Shown: positions 1 to 8,075 of the stretch, piece after piece | Numbering within the stretch: position 1 is the first letter of the stretch | Layout: the number at the start of each line of letters is the position of its first letter | The notes under the pieces: model-generated | The model's input: only the letters and a program-made list of their open reading frames with translations | What the model was told of the DNA's origin: nothing | Database searches by the model: none | Source: Fen-1039 sp963711105 | Lineage (GTDB): Bacteria > Chloroflexota > Limnocylindria > Limnocylindrales > CSP1-4 | Length of the DNA stretch: 64,000 nt | Assembly: GCA_963711105.1 (NCBI GenBank) | Contig: CAVQCV010000004.1 | Span: 372,001-436,000, forward strand | Reading direction: 5' to 3' | Translations under genes and position numbers: made by a program

Positions 1-2
1 AC

Positions 3-230
3 TATGGCGTCCGCTGGCTCATCCTGGAGCGGGCCCACGTCGTCACGCCGCTCATCCCGATCATCGAGATGAAGGCGCGGCCGGCCTGGATCGGGGCGCC
101 GGTCTTCGAGATCCCGTTCTCCGGGCCCGACACGGGCAACCCTGACGTGGACGCGGCGCCGGCGCTGGCGATCTACCCGATCTGCCTGACGCCGGACGAC
201 CAGCGCTGCAGCGTGGCGGCGGCGCCGTGA
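3..230 (+). CDS. C-terminal end of an unidentified protein (cut by window edge)
   Basis: The window opens inside this frame, so only the last 75 codons are visible, ending at TGA 228-230. The tail starts YGVRWLILERAHVV, has one short hydrophobic stretch (VTPLIPII) and ends in a polar Pro/Asp-rich segment. I do not recognise a domain. The next gene is a GT39-like membrane protein on the same strand and a GTG overlaps this stop (GTGA, 227-230), so the two may be co-translated and could be paralogues; this is inference from position only. Confidence 0.6.
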   Translation, partial: YGVRWLILERAHVVTPLIPIIEMKARPAWIGAPVFEIPFSGPDTGNPDVDAAPALAIYPICLTPDDQRCSVAAAP

Positions 231-371
231 GCGGCCGCGCCACTCCGGGCCGCGCCGAACCGGGCCGCGCCGAACCGGGCGGCGCCGCCCGGCCCCGGGT
301 TCTCGCCGGGCCGCCGCGAGGCGTGGCTGTGCGTCGCCGCGATCTTCGCCCTGGCCGCGCTCGTCCGGACC

Positions 372-2015
372 GTGGCCGCGGCCACGCTGGCCTTCCCGGT
401 CCCCGAGGACACGGCCTACTACGCCGGGGTCGCCCGCAACCTGGTCGAGGGGCGCGGCTTGATCAGCGACGCCCTGTGGAGCTACCAGACCCAACCCCTG
501 GTCGTGCCGCGGGCCGCCTTCGAAGTCTGGATGCCCCTGCCCTCCCTCCTGGCCGCGATCCCCATCTGGATCGCCGGCGCGTCGAACTGGTTCCGCGCCG
601 CCCAGGTGATGTCGGTGGTCGCCGGCTCGTTCGTGGCGGTCCTGGCGTGGCGGCTTGGCGCCGACGTGGCCGCGGAACTGCGTCTGCCGGTTGGGCGGGC
701 ACGGACTCTCGGCGTCGGGTCCGGCGTGGTCGCCGCGTTCCTCGGCCCGCTGGTCGTGTTCGGAGCCCTGCCCGACTCCACGGCCCTGTTCGCCGCGCTG
801 TCGCTGGCGGCCTGCCTGCTGATGAGTCGCATCGCGGTACCGGTGGAGCCGCCGGACGGCCGACCGTTCGGCCGCCACCCGCTCGGCGGTGGACCGTTCG
901 GCCACCGACTGCTCGACCGCCGCCTCCTGGGCCTGGGCGTCCTCATCGGCCTGGCCGGGCTCACCCGCAGCGAAGCGGTCTGGCTCGGACTGGCCTGGCT
1001 GATCGTGGCCTGGTTCTGGGTCCGGACCCCCGCCGGAGAGCGGCCGTCGCGCCTCACTCGGGCGGCCCTGGTGGCCGTCCCGGCCGCCGTCGCCATCCTC
1101 GTGTTCGCCCCGTGGGCCGTCCGCGACTGGCTCGTCTTCGGCAGCCCCCTGCCCGGCCAGACCCTCGCCAACGCCCTTTCCATTCACCCGACCGACATCT
1201 ACGCCTATCAGGACCAGCCGACGCTCGCCCGCTACCTGGCCGTCGGACCGCTGGAGCTGGCCGGCATGCGCCTGACCGGCATCTTCCACAACCTGGTCAT
1301 GGTCCTGACGATCCCGGGCTTCCCCATCGGGCTGGTCGGGCTGGTCATGCTGCCCCGCTACGCCCGCCTGCGGACCCTCCGTCCGCTCGTGCTGGCGGCC
1401 GTCGCCACCTTCCTGGCCACGAGCCTGGTATTCCCGGTGAGCACCCTGTGGGGCACGTACCTGCACGCCGCCGGCGCGACTTTCGTGCTGCTGATCGTCA
1501 GCTGTCTGATCGCCTTCGACGCCCTGATCGCCATCCTCCATCGGGTCCGTCACTGGTGGCGCCCGGTGGCCTGGCTTGGGCCGGCCCTGGCGACCGCGGT
1601 CGCGATGCCCCTGCTGGCAGTGTCCGTTATCTCGATCGACAGGAGCGCCGGCGACGCCGCAGATCGCTACGACCAGCTGCCCCCCGCCCTCCAGCGGGCC
1701 GGCGTGGTTCTCTCGGATGAAGAGCCGATCCTGACCGACAGACCGGTCTGGCTGGCCGAAACCGCCCACGTCACCGCCCTGGCCCTACCGGACGAATCGC
1801 CGGCGGCCGTCCTTGCACTCGCGTCGCGCTTCCATTCGAAGCTTGTGCTCGTGACCGATGACGGTGTCGAGAGACTTTGGCCGGGCGTCCTGGACGAGGG
1901 CGGAGCGGCGGCGAAATGCTTCAGAGAGGTCCATCTGACCGACAACTCGGGCGGGACACCCACAGAAACGTCGTCTCTGAGAGGAATTCGGGCATTCCTG
2001 ATCGTCTGCCCATGA
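372..2015 (+). CDS. Multi-spanning glycosyltransferase-like membrane protein (GT39/ArnT-like)
   Basis: A protein of about 550 residues with many hydrophobic segments and, near its start, the EDTAYYAGVARNLVEGRG segment that resembles the first periplasmic loop of GT39/PMT-type enzymes, which move sugars from polyprenyl-phosphate carriers. The acceptor is unknown. The GTG at 372 is probably not the true start: the same frame upstream (300-371) encodes a convincing first membrane helix (AWLCVAAIFALAALVRTVAA) but has no ATG, GTG or TTG back to the previous stop. A GTG at 227 that overlaps the previous stop lies in another frame, so one extra base around 285-300 would join them. The stop overlaps an ATG of the next gene (ATGA 2012-2015). 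Family assignment is moderately sure, substrate unknown. Confidence 0.7.
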   Translation: MAAATLAFPVPEDTAYYAGVARNLVEGRGLISDALWSYQTQPLVVPRAAFEVWMPLPSLLAAIPIWIAGASNWFRAAQVMSVVAGSFVAVLAWRLGADVAAELRLPVGRARTLGVGSGVVAAFLGPLVVFGALPDSTALFAALSLAACLLMSRIAVPVEPPDGRPFGRHPLGGGPFGHRLLDRRLLGLGVLIGLAGLTRSEAVWLGLAWLIVAWFWVRTPAGERPSRLTRAALVAVPAAVAILVFAPWAVRDWLVFGSPLPGQTLANALSIHPTDIYAYQDQPTLARYLAVGPLELAGMRLTGIFHNLVMVLTIPGFPIGLVGLVMLPRYARLRTLRPLVLAAVATFLATSLVFPVSTLWGTYLHAAGATFVLLIVSCLIAFDALIAILHRVRHWWRPVAWLGPALATAVAMPLLAVSVISIDRSAGDAADRYDQLPPALQRAGVVLSDEEPILTDRPVWLAETAHVTALALPDESPAAVLALASRFHSKLVLVTDDGVERLWPGVLDEGGAAAKCFREVHLTDNSGGTPTETSSLRGIRAFLIVCP

Positions 2016-2026
2016 GAGACGACCCG

Positions 2027-2041
2027 TATACTCAAACACGT
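2027..2041 (+). promoter_or_regulatory. Putative -10 box before the sensor kinase
   Basis: TATACT at 2027-2032 ends 9 nt before ATG 2042. No clear -35 is seen. If used, the transcript would start at or next to the ATG, so the kinase could be expressed on a leaderless message independent of the upstream membrane protein gene. Confidence 0.35.
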
Positions 2042-3124
2042 ATGGACGCTCAACGCGGCGCCACGGAATCGCGCGACTCTCGCTTCGACGAGCTGTACGC
2101 CGAGGCGAAGTCCACGCTGGGTTACGGAGCCAACACGTTGCGCTCTGTGACCGAGCGTTATCGCGAGGCGTACCGGGATACCCTGGCCCGCTGGCATGGC
2201 CTCCGCGACATGGTCGACACGCTCGATCGCAACCCCGATCCGGGGCCCGAGGGCGAGGCGGCTGCGGCCGCGGCGGAGGCCGGAGCGGAGGACGCCCGCC
2301 AGCGCGCGATCCGGTCCGACGTCGAGCGCATGACCGGCGATCTGGGTCGCCACCAGACCGAATTGTCCAAGCTCGAGCTGTCGGTACGCAGCATGGAAAA
2401 CGCCTGGTTGTTCCTGGAGCGCGGGGACGCCAGCCTGGTGGCCGAAGTCGCCGACTCCGGCCTGCCGACGGATCTGCAGATGCGGATCGTCCAAGCTCAG
2501 GAAGCCGAGCGTTCGCGCCTGGCCCAGGAGGTCCACGACGGACCGGCCCAGGCCCTGTCCAACGCCATCTTCCAGGTGGAGTACATCGAGCGCGTCCTGG
2601 ACGAAGACATAAGGATGGCCCACAACGAGCTGCGCTTCCTCCGCGAGCTGCTGCGCCGCGAGCTGGGCGAGGTCCGGACCTTCATAAGCCAGTTGCGCCC
2701 GCCCCTCCTGGACGAACTCGGTCTGGACGGCTCCATCATGGACGCCGTCGAGAGCATGGCCGCCCTGACCGGTGCTACCGTCGCCACGGAGCTGCGGGCT
2801 CCGGGCGACAAGCTCAACGCAGGGCAGCAAACGGCCGTCCTTCGGGTCGTCCAGGAAGCGTTGCAGAACGTACGCAAGCACGCCGGTTCGGGGCGAACCG
2901 TGGTCGTGACCAGGTTCGACCCGCCTGAGTGGATCCTCGAAGTCAGCGACGATGGCCGCGGGTTCGACCCGACCACCGTCGCCGCGCGGGGCCGCCGCAA
3001 TTTCGGGCTCCAGTTCATGCGCGAGCGGGCAGAGCTCATCGGTGCCAAATTCGAAGTTCGCTCACGCCCGGGGGCCGGGACCGTCGTCTGGCTGTCGATT
3101 CCAGTGGGAGAGGAGAGCGCATGA
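2042..3124 (+). CDS. Cytoplasmic DegS/NarX-type histidine kinase
   Basis: A 360-residue sensor kinase without membrane segments. Residues 1-150 are mainly charged helix, probably coiled coil; a HisKA_3 segment follows with the phosphoacceptor in AQEVHDGPAQ (His165); then a complete HATPase with N-box VVQEALQNVRKH (Asn276) and G-box SDDGRGFD (about 303-309). It should autophosphorylate and pass phosphate to the NarL-type regulator encoded next, whose ATG overlaps this stop (ATGA 3121-3124). Start choice: ATG 2042 follows a TATACT box; ATG 2012, ten codons upstream, overlaps the previous stop and is the alternative. The position directly before pilin and Tad genes suggests control of pili or surface behaviour, which is inference. 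Confidence 0.88.
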   Translation: MDAQRGATESRDSRFDELYAEAKSTLGYGANTLRSVTERYREAYRDTLARWHGLRDMVDTLDRNPDPGPEGEAAAAAAEAGAEDARQRAIRSDVERMTGDLGRHQTELSKLELSVRSMENAWLFLERGDASLVAEVADSGLPTDLQMRIVQAQEAERSRLAQEVHDGPAQALSNAIFQVEYIERVLDEDIRMAHNELRFLRELLRRELGEVRTFISQLRPPLLDELGLDGSIMDAVESMAALTGATVATELRAPGDKLNAGQQTAVLRVVQEALQNVRKHAGSGRTVVVTRFDPPEWILEVSDDGRGFDPTTVAARGRRNFGLQFMRERAELIGAKFEVRSRPGAGTVVWLSIPVGEESA

Positions 3125-3864
3125 GTTCGATGGACTACAACGGTCCGGAGCGCCGCCGGCCCGGGGCGCCGGCACGAAACAGCGAGAAGACGACGATCCT
3201 GCTCGTGGACGACCACGCTCTCTTCCGGGTCGGCGTGCGCAACATCCTCGAGCGCGAGCCCGGTTTCGAAATCGTGGGCGAGGCGGACGACACTCGCAGC
3301 GCTTTCGACCTGTCCGTGCAGCTGTCGCCGGACATCATCCTTATGGACCTCTCGCTGCCTGCGCCGGGCGGCATCGATACCACGCAGCGGATCAAGCGCG
3401 AGCTGCCGTCGGCGGGCATCATCGTTCTCGCCGTCAACGAAGACGAGGACGCGCTCTTCGACGCCATCAAGGCCGGGGCGGCCGCGTTCATCCTCAAGGA
3501 CGTCGCTCCGGACGACCTGGTCGCAATCATCCGCCGCGTCGCCTCGGGCGAGTATCTGATCAACGACAAGGTCTTCGCCAAGCCGGCCGTCGCCAGCCGG
3601 GTCCTCAAGGAATTCCGCGAGCTGGCGATCTACGGCCAGGAGGCCGCCCCGATCTTCGCGCCGCTGTCGCCGCGTGAGGTCGAAATCCTCGACAACATCG
3701 CCCAGGGCATGACCAACAAGCAGGTCGCCTACGCCCTTTCGATCTCGGAACAGACGGTCAAGAATCACATGTCCAGCATCTTGCGCAAGCTGAGCGTCAA
3801 CGACCGGACCCAGGCGGTCGTGTACGCCATGCGCCAGGGCTGGATCAGAATGCCGGAGGACTGA
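3121..3864 (+). CDS. NarL/LuxR-family response regulator
   Basis: A 247-residue two-domain regulator. The receiver domain (about 24-145) has the acidic pair Asp30/Asp31 in LLVDDHALF, phosphoacceptor Asp76 in IILMDLSLP and Lys126 in FILKDVAP. The LuxR-type helix-turn-helix is at about 183-243 (LSPREVEILDNIAQGMTNKQ, then SEQTVKNHMSSILRKL). It is the likely partner of the kinase whose stop overlaps its start, and a second, degenerate kinase follows 6 nt after its own stop. Two DegS-like genes flanking one NarL regulator suggests a tuned phosphorelay. The start at 3121 is supported by a GGGAGAGGAGAG purine run just upstream. Confidence 0.92.
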   Translation: MSSMDYNGPERRRPGAPARNSEKTTILLVDDHALFRVGVRNILEREPGFEIVGEADDTRSAFDLSVQLSPDIILMDLSLPAPGGIDTTQRIKRELPSAGIIVLAVNEDEDALFDAIKAGAAAFILKDVAPDDLVAIIRRVASGEYLINDKVFAKPAVASRVLKEFRELAIYGQEAAPIFAPLSPREVEILDNIAQGMTNKQVAYALSISEQTVKNHMSSILRKLSVNDRTQAVVYAMRQGWIRMPED

Positions 3865-3870
3865 TCTTCG

Positions 3871-5049
3871 GTGACCGCCCCCGAGCCCCTACCGATCTCT
3901 CAGCTGGAAATCGCAGAGCGAGCCCGGCGCGAAGTCGATCTCCTGACCCGGGAGATGGGCGAGATCGAGTCGCTCGTCCAGCAGGCACGGACGGAAGCGA
4001 ACCGCCACGAGACCAAGCGCTCGCAAGCGGTCGACAAGCTCAAGACCGCCCCGAACTACAACCCCGACAGCGACGACGCCCAGCAGCTGGAAAGCATGAT
4101 GGCGCTGACGCGCCGCTCGGCCATCATGGAAGCCCAGGTCGACATTCTTGAAGGCAAGCTCAAAGTTCTGACCCGCTTCCGCGAGAGTTTGCGCCACTAC
4201 AGCGGAGAACTGGACCGGGCCTCGATGGGCGGGGCAATGCCCCAACACACTCTGGACAAGCTGGACATGAGCACGCCGCTCCCACCGGCGATCTCGCGGC
4301 TGGTCCAGGCCGCCCAGGAGGACATGCGGCGCGAGATCGCTCGGGCGATGCACGACGGCCCCGCCCAGAGCCTTACGAACATCGTGCTGGAGGCTCAGAT
4401 CGTCGAGCGCCTTCTCGAGAGGGACCCCAAGCAGGCCAAGGCCGAGATCGGTCAGCTCGTGGGCATGGTCCAGCACACCCTGGAAGCCACCAAGACGTTC
4501 ATCTTCGACGTCCGGCCGATGGTCCTCGACGACCTCGGGCTCGTGCCGACGCTGCGCCGGGTTGCCCGCGACCGTGGCCGCCGCTCCCAGGTCCCGATCG
4601 AGTTCGAATCGTACGGGCCGGACCGGCGTCTGCCGATGGACGTGGAGAGCGCCCTGTTCCGGATCATCGACGAAGCGGTCACCGGCTACCTCGCCGGGCG
4701 GCCCGACCTGATCTCGATCAAGATCGAGTGGACGGACAAGAAGGCCGAAGCCCGGATAACGGCCAAGCGCGAAATCGAACTCGAGGACGAGGAGATCGAG
4801 CAAGACGAGGCGCCGCCGCCGGCCAAGGGCAAGGGCGGCAAGGGGGAAGTGGAAATCCCGCAGGCGCTGAAGGTCATGATCGAGGAACAGCGGGCCGGCG
4901 CGGCGGCGGCTCGGAGTGCCCGCAAGCAGAACCTGGCCCTACCGGCATCCACCTGGCGGGAGATCCAGCAGCGCGCCGATACGATCGGCGTCCGTGCCGA
5001 GTTGAGCGAGGACGGGCGCGAGCTCGTCCTGGTGCTGCCGGTCCAGTGA
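3871..5049 (+). CDS. Degenerate DegS-like histidine kinase (pseudo-kinase)
   Basis: A 392-residue protein starting at GTG 3871. It has an N-terminal helical region (1-150) like the kinase two genes upstream, then a HisKA_3 helix with the usual histidine in IARAMHDGPAQSL (His161). The ATPase domain is eroded: the N-box position reads IIDEAVTGYLAG, with Gly272 where the ATP/Mg-binding Asn should be, and no DxGxG box follows; instead there is an acidic stretch (ELEDEEIEQDEA) and a Lys/Gly linker (AKGKGGKG). It probably cannot bind ATP alone and could act as a phosphotransfer or scaffold partner of the intact kinase. The stop overlaps the next GTG (GTGA 5046-5049), which ties it to a pilin gene. 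Confidence 0.82.
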   Translation: MTAPEPLPISQLEIAERARREVDLLTREMGEIESLVQQARTEANRHETKRSQAVDKLKTAPNYNPDSDDAQQLESMMALTRRSAIMEAQVDILEGKLKVLTRFRESLRHYSGELDRASMGGAMPQHTLDKLDMSTPLPPAISRLVQAAQEDMRREIARAMHDGPAQSLTNIVLEAQIVERLLERDPKQAKAEIGQLVGMVQHTLEATKTFIFDVRPMVLDDLGLVPTLRRVARDRGRRSQVPIEFESYGPDRRLPMDVESALFRIIDEAVTGYLAGRPDLISIKIEWTDKKAEARITAKREIELEDEEIEQDEAPPPAKGKGGKGEVEIPQALKVMIEEQRAGAAAARSARKQNLALPASTWREIQQRADTIGVRAELSEDGRELVLVLPVQ

Positions 5050-5210
5050 CGCTCGGCGTTGCGTCCCGGACGGCCGGGGCGCGGGCAGGCCAAGGCCTGG
5101 TCGAGTACGGCCTGATCCTGGCGCTGGTGGCCGTTGTGTGCGTGATCTCGCTCGTCTTCTTCAGCGACCAACTGTCCTCGATCCTGAGCATCATCGCCGA
5201 GCAGGTCTAG
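5046..5210 (+). CDS. flp: Flp-type pilin, first copy
   Basis: A 54-residue prepilin: a short basic leader, then the type IVb processing site GQG/LVEYGLIL, where cleavage after Gly leaves Leu at position 1 and the conserved Glu-Tyr pair at +3/+4 (L1-V2-E3-Y4), then a single hydrophobic helix (ILALVAVVCVISLVFF) and a polar end. It would be cut by a TadV-type peptidase, which is not in this window, and assembled by the Tad machinery downstream. The GTG start overlaps the stop of the degenerate kinase, so it is translationally coupled to a signalling gene. That is unusual compared with the free-standing second pilin. Confidence 0.85.
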   Translation: MTLGVASRTAGARAGQGLVEYGLILALVAVVCVISLVFFSDQLSSILSIIAEQV

Positions 5211-5321
5211 GGACGGCAAAGCGCTTCCGCCTGGCACCAGCCCCACCGATGAGCGGTTCCCGGCGGCACCGAAGATACGTTCTTTGCTGTATCGGATCGG
5301 GGTGGTCCGGGCCGGTCCCAT

Positions 5322-5404
5322 TACCATCGGGCTAGTGGCCCGAAGCTGGGTCGGCTCGCAGAATCAAGCCAACCTCCCATTGGAGGGTCGTCATCATCAG
5401 GAGG
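5322..5404 (+). promoter_or_regulatory. Leader of second pilin gene: -10-like box, hairpin and strong RBS
   Basis: TACCAT at 5322-5327 resembles a -10 box. It is followed by an inverted repeat CGGGC-tagtg-GCCCG (5328-5342) and a perfect AGGAGG (5399-5404) six bases before ATG 5411. With the terminator just after the gene, this suggests a short, strongly expressed monocistronic mRNA. The promoter call is weak because no -35 is evident; the RBS is clear. Confidence 0.45.
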
Positions 5405-5410
5405 CTATAG

Positions 5411-5551
5411 ATGCTTCTCCGCACCAAGGGCCAGGGCCTCGCCGAGTACGCCCTGATCCTCGCCCTCATCGCCATCCTCGCGATCACCGCTCTGCTCTTC
5501 CTGAGCGGCCAGATCAACACCATCCTCAGCGTCATCGGCGCCAACCTGTAA
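5411..5551 (+). CDS. flp: Flp-type pilin, second copy (likely major pilin)
   Basis: A 46-residue prepilin with the layout MLLRTKGQG/LAEYALILAL: basic leader, cleavage after Gly9, Glu-Tyr at +3/+4 of the mature chain, then one hydrophobic helix and a short polar end. The mature subunit would be about 37 residues, in the usual range for Flp pilins. It has its own consensus Shine-Dalgarno sequence and is followed by an intrinsic terminator at 5572-5604, so it is probably expressed alone and at high level as the major pilus subunit, while the first copy is tied to the signalling operon. Confidence 0.9.
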   Translation: MLLRTKGQGLAEYALILALIAILAITALLFLSGQINTILSVIGANL

Positions 5552-5571
5552 GCCGCTTCGCTGCGACAACC

Positions 5572-5604
5572 AAAGGCCGCGCCCGCTCGGGCGCGGCCTT
5601 TCTG
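5572..5604 (+). terminator. Rho-independent terminator after the second pilin
   Basis: AAAGGCCGCGCCCG (5572-5585) pairs perfectly with CGGGCGCGGCCTTT (5588-5601), leaving a tight loop, and is followed by a T-rich tract. It starts about 20 nt after the pilin stop and would separate pilin transcription from the Tad genes. Confidence 0.85.
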
Positions 5605-5692
5605 TCTGCCGGGAATCGTGCCGGACCGCGCTTCTCGGCCCGTTTGGGCAGGGGAAGTGGCCTGGTTGCTTCCTACTCCGATAGCCCATTGG

Positions 5693-5698
5693 TATAGT
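5693..5698 (+). promoter_or_regulatory. Putative -10 box for the Tad operon
   Basis: TATAGT lies between the pilin terminator and the first Tad gene. A poor -35 candidate (TTGCTT 5666-5671) is 21 bp upstream. It would give a leader of about 60 nt before GTG 5763. Confidence 0.35.
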
Positions 5699-5762
5699 CG
5701 CGTTTAGGTTCGCCGCAAGGCTAACGTGATGTTCCTATCTCATGACCTTGGGGAGAGACGTA

Positions 5763-6728
5763 GTGAGACGCTCAAATCGGCTCCTGATCCTGGTCGGCGT
5801 GTTCCTCGCCGTCGTAGCCTTCGTTGGAGTTCTGGCTCTCGGCAACGGAGGGGGCACGGGGTCCGGCGGGACCAAGGGCACACCGACGCCCACGGCCGAA
5901 CCCAAGGTTGACGTAGTCATCGCCAAGCAAGACATCAACCTCGGCGACAAAATCACGGTGGATATGGTCGAGACCGAGAAGATGACCGTTGCGGAGCGCG
6001 ACGCGCTCGACGGAACCACCTTCAGCTCCGCAGGGCAGGTGGTCGGCAAGGTGGCCGGCGGCTCGATCAAGAAGGGCGAGATCCTGTACGCCGACAGCTC
6101 GTTCCTTCAGCCCGGCACCTTCATCGCCGGCAAGGACCTGGCCTCGGCCATCACGCCCGGTAGAGTGGCCGTGTCGATGGAAGTCGACCAGGTCAACGGA
6201 GTGGGCACGCTGCTCGTCCCGGGCGACCACGTTGACATCGTCCTTGCCATCTGGGTCGAGGAGGTCAAGCTCACCGCCGTCTCGGACAACGGGCGGTGGA
6301 AGTACGAACTCGGCAACCCGGAGCACGTCACGAGCAAGATGATCATCCAGAATCGCAAGGTCCTGGTGACGCTGCTACCGACCGTTGCGGCCACCACCAA
6401 CAACAACGCGGCCACCGGACCTACCCCGTCGGTGGCGCCCAAGGCGACCGCTCAGACGATCAGCAACAACGAAGCTCACATGATCGTTGTGCTCGAAGTG
6501 CTGCCTGAGGAAGCGGAAGTCATCCGCTGGGCTCAGCGCGAGGAGCAGAAGACCCCGCAGGACTACATCGACCTCAGCCTGGCTCTCCGTTCGGACAAGG
6601 ACAACGACTCCCCCGACGCGAAGACTCTTGGCATCACCTTCAGGGAACTGGTCACGCGCTACGGCGTGCTCCCGCCCGACCCGCGGGGCATTCTGCCCGC
6701 GGACCTGGCCAAGCAGATCACCTGGTAG
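5763..6728 (+). CDS. cpaB: Flp pilus assembly protein RcpC/CpaB
   Basis: About 321 residues: one N-terminal membrane anchor (RLLILVGVFLAVVAFVGVLA), a Thr/Pro linker, then a SAF-type domain beginning DVVIAKQDINLGDKITVDMV and an RcpC-like beta region ending LPADLAKQITW. RcpC/CpaB belongs to Tad systems and is usually placed in the periplasm near the secretin; no secretin gene is seen here, as expected for a monoderm. The GTG at 5763 is preferred because GGGGAGAG sits 5 nt upstream; an ATG seven codons earlier (5742) has no RBS. It is the first gene of the tad cluster. Confidence 0.85.
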   Translation: MRRSNRLLILVGVFLAVVAFVGVLALGNGGGTGSGGTKGTPTPTAEPKVDVVIAKQDINLGDKITVDMVETEKMTVAERDALDGTTFSSAGQVVGKVAGGSIKKGEILYADSSFLQPGTFIAGKDLASAITPGRVAVSMEVDQVNGVGTLLVPGDHVDIVLAIWVEEVKLTAVSDNGRWKYELGNPEHVTSKMIIQNRKVLVTLLPTVAATTNNNAATGPTPSVAPKATAQTISNNEAHMIVVLEVLPEEAEVIRWAQREEQKTPQDYIDLSLALRSDKDNDSPDAKTLGITFRELVTRYGVLPPDPRGILPADLAKQITW

Positions 6729-6815
6729 CCGGCGACGCCGGCGGCGACGCCGGCTCGTCCATCCCCCGCGAGAGGCCGAGAGATCGGCCTCTCCGCTCCC
6801 GAGTAGCACACCTTC

Positions 6816-8048
6816 ATGGCTGACCGGATCAGAGTCCTCATCGTCGACGACATTCCCGAGACACGCGACCACCTGACCAAGCTGCTCGGCTTCGAGCCGG
6901 ACATGGAGGTCGTTGGGGCCGCGTCGTCCGGGTCGGACGCGATCGTTCAGGCCACGAAACTCCAGCCCGACGTCGTCCTGATGGACATCAACATGCCCGA
7001 CATGGACGGCATCACCGCGACCGAGCGTCTCTCCGCTCAGGTCCCCAACGCGGTCGTGGTGATGATGTCGGTCCAGGGCGAAGCGGACTACCTGCGCCGG
7101 TCGATGTTGGCCGGGGCGCGCGAGTTCCTGGTCAAGCCGTTCAGCAGCGACGAGCTCACAGCATCGATCCGGCAGGTCTACTCCCGTGAGAGGGACAAGG
7201 TGGGCCGGATCGCGGTCCAGCCGGCCGCCCGGTCCCATGACCCTTCGGCGTTAGGCACGGTCGTGGCCGTGTTCGGCCCCAAGGGCGGGGTGGGCCGGAC
7301 GACGATCGCCGTCAACCTGGCCGTCGCGGCGGCCGTCGAGCTGAACAAGACGGTCGTTCTGGTGGACGGCTCTTTTCAGTTCGGTGACGTAGCGGTGCTG
7401 CTCAACCTGAATCCCAAGGACAAGTCGATGTTCGAGCTGATGCCCGAGCTCGAAGGGGAAGGCGCGGAGGCGGAGGCCCTCGACGCCTACACCGTCTCGC
7501 ATTCGTCGGGCATCAAGGTGATCCTCGCTCCGCCGTCGCCGGAGATGGCGGACGTGATCACTCCCGGCGGCGTCAAGCGCGTGATTGAGGCTCTCCGCCA
7601 GCGCTACGAGCTGGTCGTCGTCGACTGCTCGGCCTGGTTCAACGACACGACGCTCGGCATCCTCGATCTGGCGGACACCGTCCTGACCGTTCTGACCCTC
7701 GAGATCACGAGCATCAAGAACATCCGCCTCTTCCTCGAGGTGGCCGAGAAGCTCGGCTACGAGGGTAAGATCAAGCTGGTCCTTAACCGAGCCGACACGA
7801 CGCTGGGCATCCGGGTGGCGGATGTCGAGCACTCGATCGGCCGGAAAGTGGACCACACCATCGTCAGCGACGGCCGCGCCGTCGTCTACGCGCTCAACCG
7901 GGGCGTACCCTTCGTCATAAGCAATCGCGAAGCGCAGGTTTCCCAGGACGTGCTACGTCTCGCTACGGCAGTGACAGGCGACCGGGAAACAAGCGAAGAT
8001 GACCACAAGTCGACGCAGAAGAGCAGATCGCTCTTCGCCTGGAGATAG
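6816..8048 (+). CDS. tadZ: TadZ/CpaE-like pilus localisation ATPase with receiver domain
   Basis: A 410-residue fusion. Residues 1-125 form a full receiver domain with acceptor Asp57 (VVLMDINMP) and Lys in FLVKPFSS. Residues about 147-390 are a MinD/ParA-like ATPase with GPKGGVGRTT (154-163): the MinD signature Lys is present, but the P-loop Lys position is Arg161. LVVVDCSAW and the downstream Asp follow family order. TadZ proteins place the Tad machine at a pole or site; an intact phosphoacceptor suggests that phosphorylation by a kinase could control this, perhaps by the kinases upstream (inference). Confidence 0.87.
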   Translation: MADRIRVLIVDDIPETRDHLTKLLGFEPDMEVVGAASSGSDAIVQATKLQPDVVLMDINMPDMDGITATERLSAQVPNAVVVMMSVQGEADYLRRSMLAGAREFLVKPFSSDELTASIRQVYSRERDKVGRIAVQPAARSHDPSALGTVVAVFGPKGGVGRTTIAVNLAVAAAVELNKTVVLVDGSFQFGDVAVLLNLNPKDKSMFELMPELEGEGAEAEALDAYTVSHSSGIKVILAPPSPEMADVITPGGVKRVIEALRQRYELVVVDCSAWFNDTTLGILDLADTVLTVLTLEITSIKNIRLFLEVAEKLGYEGKIKLVLNRADTTLGIRVADVEHSIGRKVDHTIVSDGRAVVYALNRGVPFVISNREAQVSQDVLRLATAVTGDRETSEDDHKSTQKSRSLFAWR

Positions 8049-8075
8049 TAGTTCGGGCAGCTAGGGGTGTAGGCG

